DNA of 64,000 nucleotides. Source: JAFDZW01 sp964404255. Its GTDB lineage: Bacteria; Bacteroidota; Ignavibacteria; Palsa-1295. The stretch is from the NCBI GenBank assembly GCA_964404255.1, contig CAYOJJ010000019.1:7482-71481 (forward strand), given 5' to 3'. The translations under genes were made by a program, and so were the position numbers. Within the stretch, counting starts at the first letter, position 1; every line of letters starts with the position of its first letter. A model generated the notes under the pieces. The model searched no databases, had not been told where the DNA came from, and worked only from the letters and a program-made list of their open reading frames with translations. Shown here piece by piece: positions 18,267 through 27,206 of this stretch.

Positions 18267-19498
18267 AGATAGGGGGCAATTCGTTCCTGAGTGCCTGCCT
18301 GCATATTCTTAAGGGTCAATTCCCCGGCTGCGAGCTCTTCTGAGCCAATAATAACAACAAAGCGTGCCCCGAGCCGATCGGCATCACGCATCTGTGCTTT
18401 GATAGAGCGGTCCTGCAGATCGTAAAGAACTGAAAATCCGGCTCCTTTTAGCTGGGCGGCCGCCTCTAAGAGTTCTTTAGTGGCTGTCTTTTCGGCTAAT
18501 ACAATGTAGCAATCGACCGAACGACCTGCCGTCTCACCCCGAAGCTTTTGCAGAACAATAACCAGTCGTTCTACCCCCGCGGCGAATCCCACCGCCGGAG
18601 TTGCGGGGCCGCCAAGCTGTTCGACAAGATCATCGTAGCGTCCGCCGCCACAGAGAGCATCCTGTGAGCCGAGATCACCGGAAGTGAGCTCAAATACTGT
18701 GCGGTTATAATAATCAAGACCCCGTACTAACAAGGGATCGATATAATATTTGATACCGGAATCGGTAAGCAATGCCTGCAGCTTATCGAAGTGCGCCTTA
18801 TCCTCATCGTTAAGAAAGGAGGTTATCGTCGGAGCCTCCGTTACAATCTCGCGGTCACGTTCATTCTTCGAATCGAGTATACGGATGGGGTTGGTTTCGA
18901 GGCGGCGCTTGCTCTCTTCGGAAAGATCGGAGTAATAGCCGCGTAAATATTCAACGAGGCACTCCCGCCAGGAAGCCCGCACCCCCTTCGACCCAAGGGT
19001 ATTGAGCCGCAATTCGAATTCTACCAGGCCAAGTTTACGATAAACAGTATGAGCAAAGGCGATCACCTGCAGATCGGCAAGCGGCTGGGTAGAGCCCAGA
19101 AGTTCGATACCGAATTGATGGAATTGGCGTTGGCGCCCAAGCTGTGGACGCTCATAGCGAAACATCGGAGCGCTGTTATAATACAGTCTTGCCAAAGAAC
19201 CCTGCTGCGAGAGAAGATTATGTTCGATAGCCGAGCGAACGACCGATGCCGTCAGCTCAGGGCGCAAGGCCATGTCTTCACCGCCTTTATCGGTAAAGAC
19301 ATACATCTCCTTCGAAACAATATCGGTTGCTTCACCGACCGAGCGCTTAAAGAGCCCGACCGATTCGAAGATAGGGGTTCTGATCTCTTCAAAGCCGAAC
19401 AAGGCTGCCGTTTGATCGACGGCCCGTTCGATCTCCTGCCAAAGGTACGTTTCGGGTGGTAAAAGGTCTTTGGTACCGCGAGGTGCCTTCAAATTCAT
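18239..19498 (-). CDS. hisS: Histidyl-tRNA synthetase
   Basis: HisRS charges tRNA-His with histidine in the cytoplasm as a class II dimer. The 419 residues are normal length. Visible marks are PRGTKDLLPPE at the N-terminus, motif 2 around MFRYERPQLGRQRQFHQFG, the histidine-specific LVRGLDYYNRTVFE, and ALCGGGRYDDL with motif 3 GFAAGVERL. A C-terminal anticodon-binding domain follows. The ATG at 19496-19498 abuts the ptsN stop with no spacer, so the two are cotranscribed. Confidence 0.97.
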   Translation of the reverse strand: MNLKAPRGTKDLLPPETYLWQEIERAVDQTAALFGFEEIRTPIFESVGLFKRSVGEATDIVSKEMYVFTDKGGEDMALRPELTASVVRSAIEHNLLSQQGSLARLYYNSAPMFRYERPQLGRQRQFHQFGIELLGSTQPLADLQVIAFAHTVYRKLGLVEFELRLNTLGSKGVRASWRECLVEYLRGYYSDLSEESKRRLETNPIRILDSKNERDREIVTEAPTITSFLNDEDKAHFDKLQALLTDSGIKYYIDPLLVRGLDYYNRTVFELTSGDLGSQDALCGGGRYDDLVEQLGGPATPAVGFAAGVERLVIVLQKLRGETAGRSVDCYIVLAEKTATKELLEAAAQLKGAGFSVLYDLQDRSIKAQMRDADRLGARFVVIIGSEELAAGELTLKNMQAGTQERIAPYLLVSRLQSS

Positions 19499-19966
19499 TT
19501 AATCGCCGATCCTCTCTTCTTCGGCCCGGAATATTTCCATTACTTCTTCGGGGGATTTGGCTTCGAGCAGCGCTTTGCGGGCCGAATCCGAATTCATAAC
19601 CTTGGAAGCACGGGATAACAGCTTTAAGCGGACGCCGACATCGCTATCGCGGCTGACGAGTAAGAGCACGAGGCGTACCGGCTCATTATCCATCGAAGCG
19701 TAATCGACGGGTTCGGCGGTAACGCCGAAGGCCAGGATGATCTCTCCGACGGCATCGGTCTTTCCGTGGGGAATGGCAAATCCTTTTCCTACCCCAGTGC
19801 TCATGATCCGTTCGCGCTCGATAATGGCCGTCCGGACTTTTTCTTTATCGTACACTTTTGGGTTATTAGCGGCCAGATCGACCATCCGGTCGATTAGCTG
19901 TTCTTTGGAGTCGGCCTTAATATTAATGCCAATATACTCCGGCTTCAAATACTGTACCAGTTTCAT
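19499..19966 (-). CDS. PTS IIA-type regulatory protein (PtsN-like)
   Basis: A 155-residue protein of the EIIA-Ntr/fructose type. The phosphorylated histidine is expected at His67 in GKGFAIPHGKTDAV. The family segment PVRLVLLLVSRD and the C-terminal helix LLEAKSPEEVMEIF follow. In other bacteria PtsN takes phosphate from NPr/HPr and regulates transport and stress responses. No partner PTS genes are visible. It precedes hisS directly. Confidence 0.88.
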   Translation of the reverse strand: MKLVQYLKPEYIGINIKADSKEQLIDRMVDLAANNPKVYDKEKVRTAIIERERIMSTGVGKGFAIPHGKTDAVGEIILAFGVTAEPVDYASMDNEPVRLVLLLVSRDSDVGVRLKLLSRASKVMNSDSARKALLEAKSPEEVMEIFRAEEERIGD

Positions 19967-19990
19967 TAAATAATGACGGTCGTTATCTTA

Positions 19991-19998
19991 CAAAATTA
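19991..19998 (-). promoter_or_regulatory. Candidate -7 box (TAATTTTG) for ptsN-hisS
   Basis: TAATTTTG on the minus strand lies 25-32 bases before the ptsN ATG. No clear TTTG at -33 was found. A second TAATTTTG on the plus strand at 20058-20065 points towards ruvC. Confidence 0.4.
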
Positions 19999-20076
19999 CG
20001 AGGAAATTAGAGCTTGCCAGTACTTTTCAAAGATTATGGTGCGGCGCAAATCTGTCGTAATTTTGCCGGGAGACGT

Positions 20077-20625
20077 ATGATCATTCTCGGAATCGACCCC
20101 GGTACCATCATAACGGGCTACGGGGTTGTCTCGGTAGAAGGCCGCTCGTCGGGCAAATTCTCCGTGGTGGAGTTCGGGCAGATCGAAGCCAAAAAGCTCG
20201 ATGCGATGCCAAAACGCCTGGCAACGATCTTCACCCGGCTGCAAGCCGTTATTAACCGTACCTCGCCCGATGAATGCGCCATTGAAACGGCCTTTTATGA
20301 TAAGAACATTCAGTCGAGTATGAAACTTGGTCAGGCCCGCGGTGTTGCTCTAACGGCCGCGGAATTAGCCGGGCTTTCTATCGCCGAATATGCGCCTCGG
20401 GTTATCAAAAAAGCGGTGACCGGCAACGGGAATGCCTCGAAAGCCCAGGTGGAATTTATGATTAGAAAGCTACTGACTCTTTCCGACGAGGAAAAGAAAT
20501 TACCCGATGCTTTCGATGCATTGGCCGTGGCTATCACTCATGCATTACGCAGGGGCGATCAGAACAAGATCGCCGGAAATTGGAAAGAATTCATCTCAGC
20601 TCATCCCGAACGCATCAAACGATAA
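20077..20625 (+). CDS. ruvC: Crossover junction endodeoxyribonuclease RuvC
   Basis: RuvC cuts Holliday junctions as a dimer with RuvAB. The ATG at 20077 gives 182 residues (about 170-180 is usual) and begins MIILGIDPGT with catalytic Asp7. The longer upstream frame (from 20014) is rejected because it adds non-family residues. The acidic set continues with the glutamate in CAIETAFY and the C-terminal pair in DAFDALAVAITHA. A GGGAGA sequence lies just upstream of the ATG. The next gene starts 3 bases after the stop. Confidence 0.96.
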   Translation: MIILGIDPGTIITGYGVVSVEGRSSGKFSVVEFGQIEAKKLDAMPKRLATIFTRLQAVINRTSPDECAIETAFYDKNIQSSMKLGQARGVALTAAELAGLSIAEYAPRVIKKAVTGNGNASKAQVEFMIRKLLTLSDEEKKLPDAFDALAVAITHALRRGDQNKIAGNWKEFISAHPERIKR

Positions 20626-20628
20626 TCT

Positions 20629-21834
20629 ATGACAAAGACCATATCCCGGTACCTTCTTTTATTTCTGCTCTGTATTTCTTCATCGGTCTTTGCACAAATG
20701 CGGCCCCAGGATCTATCCCGCGACTTCGTTGTCAAGCTGGTGATGAAGGATACCACAGAGTTCTTCGGTATTGTCCTGCAGCGGCCGGTGCCGGATCGAA
20801 TTGTTTTCCAGACCCGCTATGGCCGGTTGGAAATTCCATTACAGGATATCGATTATGCTGTCGATTACCGGTTCAACTTTGTCCTTAAAGATGAGTTGAC
20901 GCAAACAGCGGCAAAAAATGCGGTCGATATTCAGAAAAATAATGTAGCGCAGTTTTTACATCAATCCAAGGCCGATTACTATTCCATCGTTCAAACCTCA
21001 ACGCACGATGCCTTCCGCGGCAATCTCTATCAGTTCGACGATAGCGCGCATGTAATTCTTGCTACCGATTGGGGCGATCTTTTCTTTACTTATCCGGTCA
21101 TTTCCTATATCGATAACTTCGATGGGAAAGGGTCTAAGAAGAAAAATTTCTTTACGACAACCTATCTGACGGTTAAAGACCCTCGTGCTTCGCAGGCTTT
21201 TATTACTCCTACAGCCCTACCATACGGCGCCGGTAATCATTTCCTTGCCGATTATTTACTTGGCGGCTTGCAGGCAAACTTTGGGATCACCGATTGGCTC
21301 TCGACAAATTTCGGCGGAGTGTTTCTTCCATTAAAAAATAATATTATCGTCGGTACGGCCGGATTTAAGGTCACTCCCTATGAAAGCGAACTATGGCATA
21401 TCGCCGCGGGGACGCAGGGCTTATACTCCGAAGTAGTCAATACGACCCGCCTGGGAATGGTCTTTGGCGAAGTAACCTATGGAAGATGGGATGCTAATCT
21501 TACGTTAATGGCTGGTGCGACGTGGAAGAATGCTGTAGATTCGAACGGACTTCGGTACAATGCCCAGGATAATATTTTTGCTATTGCCGGATCGGAACGG
21601 GCGGGAGAAAATCTTAAATTGAATCTCGAACTCTTCTTTATAACCAATTTCCAGATCGTGCCGGTATTAGCCTCTATCCGATATTTTCAGGAAAACCTGA
21701 CGATAGATGTCGGTGTCGTTTTCTCGCTCTATCAATCCGGCGCCGCGCATAATATAAAAACGCTTGGCGAATATGTCTTCAATGCCAGCGACTTTCCGCT
21801 GATACCACTTATCAGCGGCAGTTATCATTTCTAA
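20629..21834 (+). CDS. Secreted beta-rich protein, probably outer-membrane barrel, function unknown
   Basis: A 401-residue protein with a signal peptide ending SSVFAQ. Residues 30-180 form a first domain with alternating beta segments (for example ILATDWGDLFFTYP). From about 190 the sequence shows beta-barrel-like strands with alternating aromatic and polar residues, many Gly and Asn, and a final residue Phe after SGSYH. That C-terminal Phe is typical of outer-membrane proteins recognised by BamA. I do not know a named family. It is cotranscribed with ruvC (3-base spacing), which looks accidental in function. Confidence 0.8.
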   Translation: MTKTISRYLLLFLLCISSSVFAQMRPQDLSRDFVVKLVMKDTTEFFGIVLQRPVPDRIVFQTRYGRLEIPLQDIDYAVDYRFNFVLKDELTQTAAKNAVDIQKNNVAQFLHQSKADYYSIVQTSTHDAFRGNLYQFDDSAHVILATDWGDLFFTYPVISYIDNFDGKGSKKKNFFTTTYLTVKDPRASQAFITPTALPYGAGNHFLADYLLGGLQANFGITDWLSTNFGGVFLPLKNNIIVGTAGFKVTPYESELWHIAAGTQGLYSEVVNTTRLGMVFGEVTYGRWDANLTLMAGATWKNAVDSNGLRYNAQDNIFAIAGSERAGENLKLNLELFFITNFQIVPVLASIRYFQENLTIDVGVVFSLYQSGAAHNIKTLGEYVFNASDFPLIPLISGSYHF

Positions 21835-21850
21835 GTACATCGCTTAGATA

Positions 21851-21881
21851 AAAAAAGAGCGGCTATTGGCCGCTCTTTTTT
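21851..21881. terminator. Bidirectional intrinsic terminator
   Basis: Stem GAGCGGC/GCCGCTC (21857-21863 with 21869-21875), A-run before and T-run after. It separates the barrel-like gene from the converging metallopeptidase gene. Confidence 0.9.
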
Positions 21882-21903
21882 GAATGTAGTTTCTTTTAGG
21901 AGA

Positions 21904-24900
21904 TCATTGGATAAGAAGTTCTTTTGTCACCGTCTGCTCTCCATCGGTAAGTGCTATCTGATACACTCCGGCGCTGATCGAAGCCGGAACAGCCATAGTA
22001 TAGCGATCATCCGTCATCGCAGATGAAGACGATATGATGACCTGGCCGAGATTATTATAGAGCGTATATCGAATAACGGCATCGCCTTTGAACGTGAGCC
22101 CTGAAACCGTCAGATGTTTTCCGCGGAATGCCGGGTTCGGGTAAACGGCCATAGATGCTAATGGTGCGGTCATCACTTTATCCACCGGTGCAGCAGCATC
22201 AAATATTTCAATATCGTCCACCCCTGCTTCAACAATAGTACCCGCACGCGGATTTTGCTGAGGATATACTTGCGGTGTTACCGCATCGCTCGGGACAAAT
22301 CGCAGCATTATTTTAGTGGCCGTCGAAGCTCCTACATCTTTCAGGCGCAATACATACGGCTTCCATCCTTTAGTTGAAAGGGTAGTATTTTGTAATGACT
22401 TCCAGGACGTACCATTGGTCGAATAGTAGGTTTTCCAGACAGGACCTCCGGCATTGGTGCCGGCATCGTTGCTGAAATAATACCAGAAGCGGACGACCGG
22501 ATCGCTAAGACCACTGAGACTATATTCCGGAGTGATTAATGTTTTAGTCCCACCGGTAATAGCATCGGCCAGGGCATTTTGAGTATTCTGATTACCGGTA
22601 ATAAGACATCTGCCGGTGCCGGTTACACTATGATCGCTATCCTGCTGTACATATTCTGCAGACCCGGAGACCAAGGTACCATATGGTACATCCATAGTCC
22701 AGAATCCTTTGCCTTTCTCGGAGTCCAGAGCGAACTGCCAGCCGGTTTCATCTTCGCAATTATCGAGCATCTTGGAGCTGTAGCCAACCAGGAAATAATA
22801 AGGCTCGCTCTTGTACATTGGGAATACGGCATTACCCGCAGTAGTAAAGGTAGTACCGGCACTAAGGTAATATCTGACAGCCGTCTGGGCAGGTGCCTTT
22901 GGAATAGCTCCGGTATAAGTATCGCCTGAGGTTTTCTGCAGGAGTGCGGATTTGTATGAGGCTCCTTTATCGGTTGAGTAATAAACCACAACCGAATCCG
23001 GATTGATACCGCCAACAGGGCCATTATACTTGATCGTCGCCTGTACCGGATAACTCGGGGCAAGAGCATCGGCATCGGCAACCGGAATAACATTCATATC
23101 GAAATAATTTTGAATGCCGACATTATGAAGCTGGAATGCCTTTAAAATTTGCTCTGCATGGGGTGTGCCGTCAGCGAGATTGTTATTATCGTCATCGCTA
23201 AGAAGAAACGCATGAAGCACATCGACGAACGCTTCTTCCATCGAACCCGGATCGTTGTATCCGTTGCCATCCGGAGCGAGGTATTGGGCTTTTGTAAATA
23301 AATTTTCGGCCGTCGATAAACCGATCGATTTTACCAGATCCCAGACGGCTCCGCTAATGATCATACCGGTGATATGTCCATCGGGATCGATATTCTTAGG
23401 CCAGGTCTTGGTATTATTACTATTACGAAGAGTATTATTACCGCTGCTGAAAAACCCGTATCCGATGATTGGGTCATTACGAAGCAGGTTGCTCGAAAGA
23501 TCGGCAAACCCTTCATCAAGCCCTCTATCGACCATGCCCTGTTTACCCGCAGCCTGATAGCGCATCAGGTTTACCCGATGTCCGAATTCATGCTCGACCA
23601 CGTCGGGGATCATTGCGGTATTATTGCACCCTCCGCTCTTAATAAAGAAGTTTAATGAGTTGGAAGAAGCATCGAAGAATGCATTGCAGGAGTTATCGAT
23701 ATTAATATTCACATTGACCCGGTTATTAATTTTCGTGAGTTTAGGATCGATAACATTAATATGACGGCGTGCTATATTAATTGAATTGGCGACATCGCGC
23801 TCGGCCGGATCGGAATTGCTATCATCCCACAGTACATCTACCGGACCGCTATCGAACGTCTTTGTTATTTTTCCATTCGAACCGCCATCCTGGCGCAAGA
23901 CTCTGAAATAGGGTCCGGCGAATTGAGTGGTAAGGGTTACAGGGTATGTCGTCTCCGTGCTCCAAACACCATTGCTATCGGTAATAAGGGTCGAACCGTT
24001 AACGGTAACATTAACGCCTCCAAGCCCGACGGTAGTTAATGTATCGGTCGGTTTCTTTAAGTGTACTTTTGCTAAGACGCGGCCGGTAACACTCTCGAGC
24101 GGAGTGTTAGTAATAGCAAGAGGATCATGATCTTTTACGATGGGTTCTTCGGCAGTAAGAATCGTTGGTGAACCAACCGGTTCCGTTCCGAAATTGCAAA
24201 CGATCATATCGAGCTTTTGAAGGATTTCTCCGGTCGTCGCATCGATCGTATACCGCCATTGGTGAAAACCATCCGAGAGGATCGTCTCATAGGCGAGGGT
24301 AATATCATCCGGGCCCGGGAAACAGGCGTAGATCAGCGAGGGCGATTCGGTCAGGCTATAAGTAGAGCCATACTCGTTAGTATAAGCCTTCGCTGCGACC
24401 GATAGTGCGGTAGCCGCATCGAAGGAGGGTGCCGCGACGTTCGGCTCACTGTTCGGCACATTCGAACGAATAAGGATCACCTTGCCATTATCGGCGCCGA
24501 TATGCACGTGCATACTACGATCGCGTAACGGGATACCGTTAAAACTTGCCTGAAAATTAGAATGCCAGGAGTTACCCGTTTCAATGGTTGCTAACGGAGT
24601 AATGGAAACTCCGGAAGATATCTGCAGCATCGGGAGCACCGAATTCTGCAAATAGGTTGTCGCTGTTTGCTCGATAACGGCAGCGTTCTGACGGTCGAAT
24701 CCGGCGATAAGAGGCTGAGCTTCGGCAGGATTTCCCCGAAGCACCTGGGCCGAACCGCTATGGGTTACAGCAACAAGCGAAAGGGTATTGGCCGAACGGC
24801 TCGATACCAATGAGGAAAGCTGGGCTTTCGATAACGAAGGCCTGGTGGTAACAGTAGTTGCCCGCAGCGATTGGGAGTGTACTGAAGATGAAAGCGTTAG

Positions 24901-24948
24901 CATTGCCACCCCACCGATAAGCAGGGCTCGAAAATTACGTAAGATCAT
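21904..24948 (-). CDS. M36 (fungalysin)-type secreted metallopeptidase with T9SS domain
   Basis: A 1014-residue secreted protease. Signal peptide ends SVHSQ. The region to about 240 resembles the fungalysin/thermolysin (FTP/PepSY) propeptide. At about residue 450 is the zinc motif HEFGH, followed 22 residues later by the third ligand glutamate in RGLDEGFADLSS, the gluzincin pattern of M36. After it come Ig-like beta domains (around 640-720, GPVGGINPDSVVVYYSTD) and a jellyroll-like region. A C-terminal YPNPAF-type T9SS sorting domain ends in ELLIQ. It should be exported as a zymogen and matured by removing the propeptide. The target proteins are unknown. Confidence 0.9.
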   Translation of the reverse strand: MILRNFRALLIGGVAMLTLSSSVHSQSLRATTVTTRPSLSKAQLSSLVSSRSANTLSLVAVTHSGSAQVLRGNPAEAQPLIAGFDRQNAAVIEQTATTYLQNSVLPMLQISSGVSITPLATIETGNSWHSNFQASFNGIPLRDRSMHVHIGADNGKVILIRSNVPNSEPNVAAPSFDAATALSVAAKAYTNEYGSTYSLTESPSLIYACFPGPDDITLAYETILSDGFHQWRYTIDATTGEILQKLDMIVCNFGTEPVGSPTILTAEEPIVKDHDPLAITNTPLESVTGRVLAKVHLKKPTDTLTTVGLGGVNVTVNGSTLITDSNGVWSTETTYPVTLTTQFAGPYFRVLRQDGGSNGKITKTFDSGPVDVLWDDSNSDPAERDVANSINIARRHINVIDPKLTKINNRVNVNINIDNSCNAFFDASSNSLNFFIKSGGCNNTAMIPDVVEHEFGHRVNLMRYQAAGKQGMVDRGLDEGFADLSSNLLRNDPIIGYGFFSSGNNTLRNSNNTKTWPKNIDPDGHITGMIISGAVWDLVKSIGLSTAENLFTKAQYLAPDGNGYNDPGSMEEAFVDVLHAFLLSDDDNNNLADGTPHAEQILKAFQLHNVGIQNYFDMNVIPVADADALAPSYPVQATIKYNGPVGGINPDSVVVYYSTDKGASYKSALLQKTSGDTYTGAIPKAPAQTAVRYYLSAGTTFTTAGNAVFPMYKSEPYYFLVGYSSKMLDNCEDETGWQFALDSEKGKGFWTMDVPYGTLVSGSAEYVQQDSDHSVTGTGRCLITGNQNTQNALADAITGGTKTLITPEYSLSGLSDPVVRFWYYFSNDAGTNAGGPVWKTYYSTNGTSWKSLQNTTLSTKGWKPYVLRLKDVGASTATKIMLRFVPSDAVTPQVYPQQNPRAGTIVEAGVDDIEIFDAAAPVDKVMTAPLASMAVYPNPAFRGKHLTVSGLTFKGDAVIRYTLYNNLGQVIISSSSAMTDDRYTMAVPASISAGVYQIALTDGEQTVTKELLIQ

Positions 24949-24973
24949 TAGTGATTAGTAGCCTTTCTTGGTT

Positions 24974-25004
24974 CTTGAGAAATAACACTTCAGTAATAGT
25001 TTTG
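24974..25004 (+). promoter_or_regulatory. Candidate two-box promoter (TTG-N19-TAGTTTTG)
   Basis: CTTG at 24974-24977 is followed after 19 bases by TAGTTTTG (24997-25004), fitting the Bacteroidota -33/-7 pattern. It would give the tandem propeller genes a leader of about 115 bases. Confidence 0.45.
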
Positions 25005-25126
25005 TTTTACTTCGAAGCCTGAATGAACTACTTCTCATGGAATATTAATAGTCGTCACAGAGCTCTATTTTCTTCGATTTTCATGTAACCCAATGGCTTA
25101 CCAAGCGTTGTTACTGGCAGGAGTCT

Positions 25127-27202
25127 ATGAAAAGAATTATTATTTGTGCAGCTATTTGTCTTTCAGTCATCTTGCCTTTACGGTTGGCTGCGCAGGGGGT
25201 TTTGTGGGAGAAATTATCCAATCCGGGAGAAACTCCACCAATAAATTGCCTTTATGTTGATGGCCAAAAAATCTATGCCGGTGGAATGTTTGGCTCTTTT
25301 TATCGGAGTACCGATGAGGGGCAAACCTGGGAGAAGATAGATACTCTCTGGAAAGATACACCTATCCGGGCCATTATGGGGAGAGATTCTTTCCTGACGG
25401 TAATTACCGATACCGGGATGTATCGTTCGCTTACCTATGGCAATCTTTGGGCGCCCATCTATATTAGGCCAAGAAATCATATCAATTATAAGACTATTTT
25501 TTATAAGGGGGCCGTCTTCTACGGGAGTATAATTGTAGGCTTATACGAGAGTATCGATTCCTTTAAGACTCGTCATGGCATTTTCCCTGGTGATATTACC
25601 TGTCTTTATATTGCGGATGATACTCTTTATGCGGGTACTACATCCGGGGTGATACAGATATATAAGACAGATGATACTTCTTTTGCCTACCGGTCAATGA
25701 ATACAGGTTTTATTGTTCATTCTCCGGACTATAACGTAAGCGGGTTTGCTGAAGTCCATGGAGTATTGTATTGTGTAACCGATAGCGGTTTCTTTCGCCG
25801 AAACCCAGCAGGCAAGTGGGAGCAGGTGAATGCCCTTATTAAAAGCGCCGAAATATTTGGCGGTACTATCCAATGCCTGCAGGCGATCGATAAATATATT
25901 ATAGCGGGTACGAACACGGGATTATTACGTTCGGAAGATGAAGGCGAGCATTGGGAAAAAGTAAGTCCGGAGATCAACGATACGATCAGAGATATTGTCG
26001 TCGTTGGTACAACGCTGATTGCCAGTTCGCATTTTTCTGTCTATCGTTCTACCGATAATGGGGCTACCTGGAAAGCCTCTGTCTCAGGCCTCACCTATCG
26101 ATTGTATCCGGTAAGTTGCATGGCTGCATCCGGCAATACTCTATATAGCGGCACCGATGGAGGCGGCGTTTATCTCAGTACGAATAGCGGCATAAGCTGG
26201 TTTGCAAATAATGGGGGCCTGCCTTCATTGTCAGTTAGAACTCTTGCGGTCAAAGATAATGAAGTTATCGCTGCTACTTCCAATGGAATAAATGTATTTT
26301 CCGGCAATACCTGGCAATTAAGAAATGAAGGTCTCCCCAGCACGGCAGTCTATACTCTGACTCCCACCGCAACGGGTATCATTGCCGGCACCGGTTCGGG
26401 TGGTATCGCTCAAAAGAATGACGGCGATTCCGTCTGGCATTCGCTTGGTAAAGTAACGAAGTCCTACCCGGTGATTGCTGTTACCGTAACTGAGAATGGT
26501 TATCTTGCCGGTACCAATGGCGCCGGCTCATACCGAAGTACCGATGCCGGAAATAGTTGGCAGCCGCTACCGGATATCACCGATCAGCGTGTCACCGCCT
26601 TTGCGCAAATAGATAACGATCTCTTTGCTTCGACCGGCGGCAGTGGTGTCTTTCATTCCTCGGACGCAGGAGAACATTGGGAAGCCATTAATACAGGCCT
26701 TACCGATAAAAAGGTTACTACCATACTCGCATTCGGTATATTGCTATTTGCCGCTACCGATCATGGTATTTTTGAAAGCAGTGATCTCGGTAAGAGTTGG
26801 CAGCAGCAAAATGCCGGGTTAGAAAATATGACGATGGCTTCGCTTTCGCGTGCCCCATCTTATATTTATGCTTCGACGAAGGGCGCGGGTATTTACCGGG
26901 CCTATCTCGGCGAAGGAAGGTCGGTCTCTGCTGCGCCCCAGCCCTCGATCTACCTGTTTCCGAACCCGGCAACTACCCAATTGCATATCGATTGGAGTGC
27001 AATAAAAAATGTACCGGCGGTGCATCTACGGATCTATTCTATTCTTGGTGTACTAGTATATGATGCCGTGTATCCGGTATCGCAATCTGCTCCGTCACTA
27101 ACAGCAGATATTCATTCATTGCCGCCCGGCAGTTACAGTGTCTCGATCGATACTGACGGCGGCAGTACCACTCAACGGCTCCTCATACTTGCTCATGATT
27201 AA
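25127..27202 (+). CDS. BNR-repeat propeller protein with T9SS sorting domain, tandem copy 1
   Basis: A 691-residue secreted protein. Signal peptide ends RLAAQ; an AGGAG lies 5 bases before the ATG. The body has many BNR/Asp-box motifs such as STDEGQTWE, STDNGATWK, SSDAGEHWE and SSDLGKSWQ. The last 80 residues carry FPNPATTQLHIDW and an SGSYSVSI-like end, a T9SS domain. It is paralogous to the next gene, for example sharing SGLTYRLYPV and GTDGGGVY. Likely a surface-located propeller of unknown ligand. Confidence 0.9.
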   Translation: MKRIIICAAICLSVILPLRLAAQGVLWEKLSNPGETPPINCLYVDGQKIYAGGMFGSFYRSTDEGQTWEKIDTLWKDTPIRAIMGRDSFLTVITDTGMYRSLTYGNLWAPIYIRPRNHINYKTIFYKGAVFYGSIIVGLYESIDSFKTRHGIFPGDITCLYIADDTLYAGTTSGVIQIYKTDDTSFAYRSMNTGFIVHSPDYNVSGFAEVHGVLYCVTDSGFFRRNPAGKWEQVNALIKSAEIFGGTIQCLQAIDKYIIAGTNTGLLRSEDEGEHWEKVSPEINDTIRDIVVVGTTLIASSHFSVYRSTDNGATWKASVSGLTYRLYPVSCMAASGNTLYSGTDGGGVYLSTNSGISWFANNGGLPSLSVRTLAVKDNEVIAATSNGINVFSGNTWQLRNEGLPSTAVYTLTPTATGIIAGTGSGGIAQKNDGDSVWHSLGKVTKSYPVIAVTVTENGYLAGTNGAGSYRSTDAGNSWQPLPDITDQRVTAFAQIDNDLFASTGGSGVFHSSDAGEHWEAINTGLTDKKVTTILAFGILLFAATDHGIFESSDLGKSWQQQNAGLENMTMASLSRAPSYIYASTKGAGIYRAYLGEGRSVSAAPQPSIYLFPNPATTQLHIDWSAIKNVPAVHLRIYSILGVLVYDAVYPVSQSAPSLTADIHSLPPGSYSVSIDTDGGSTTQRLLILAHD

Positions 27203-27206
27203 TTGT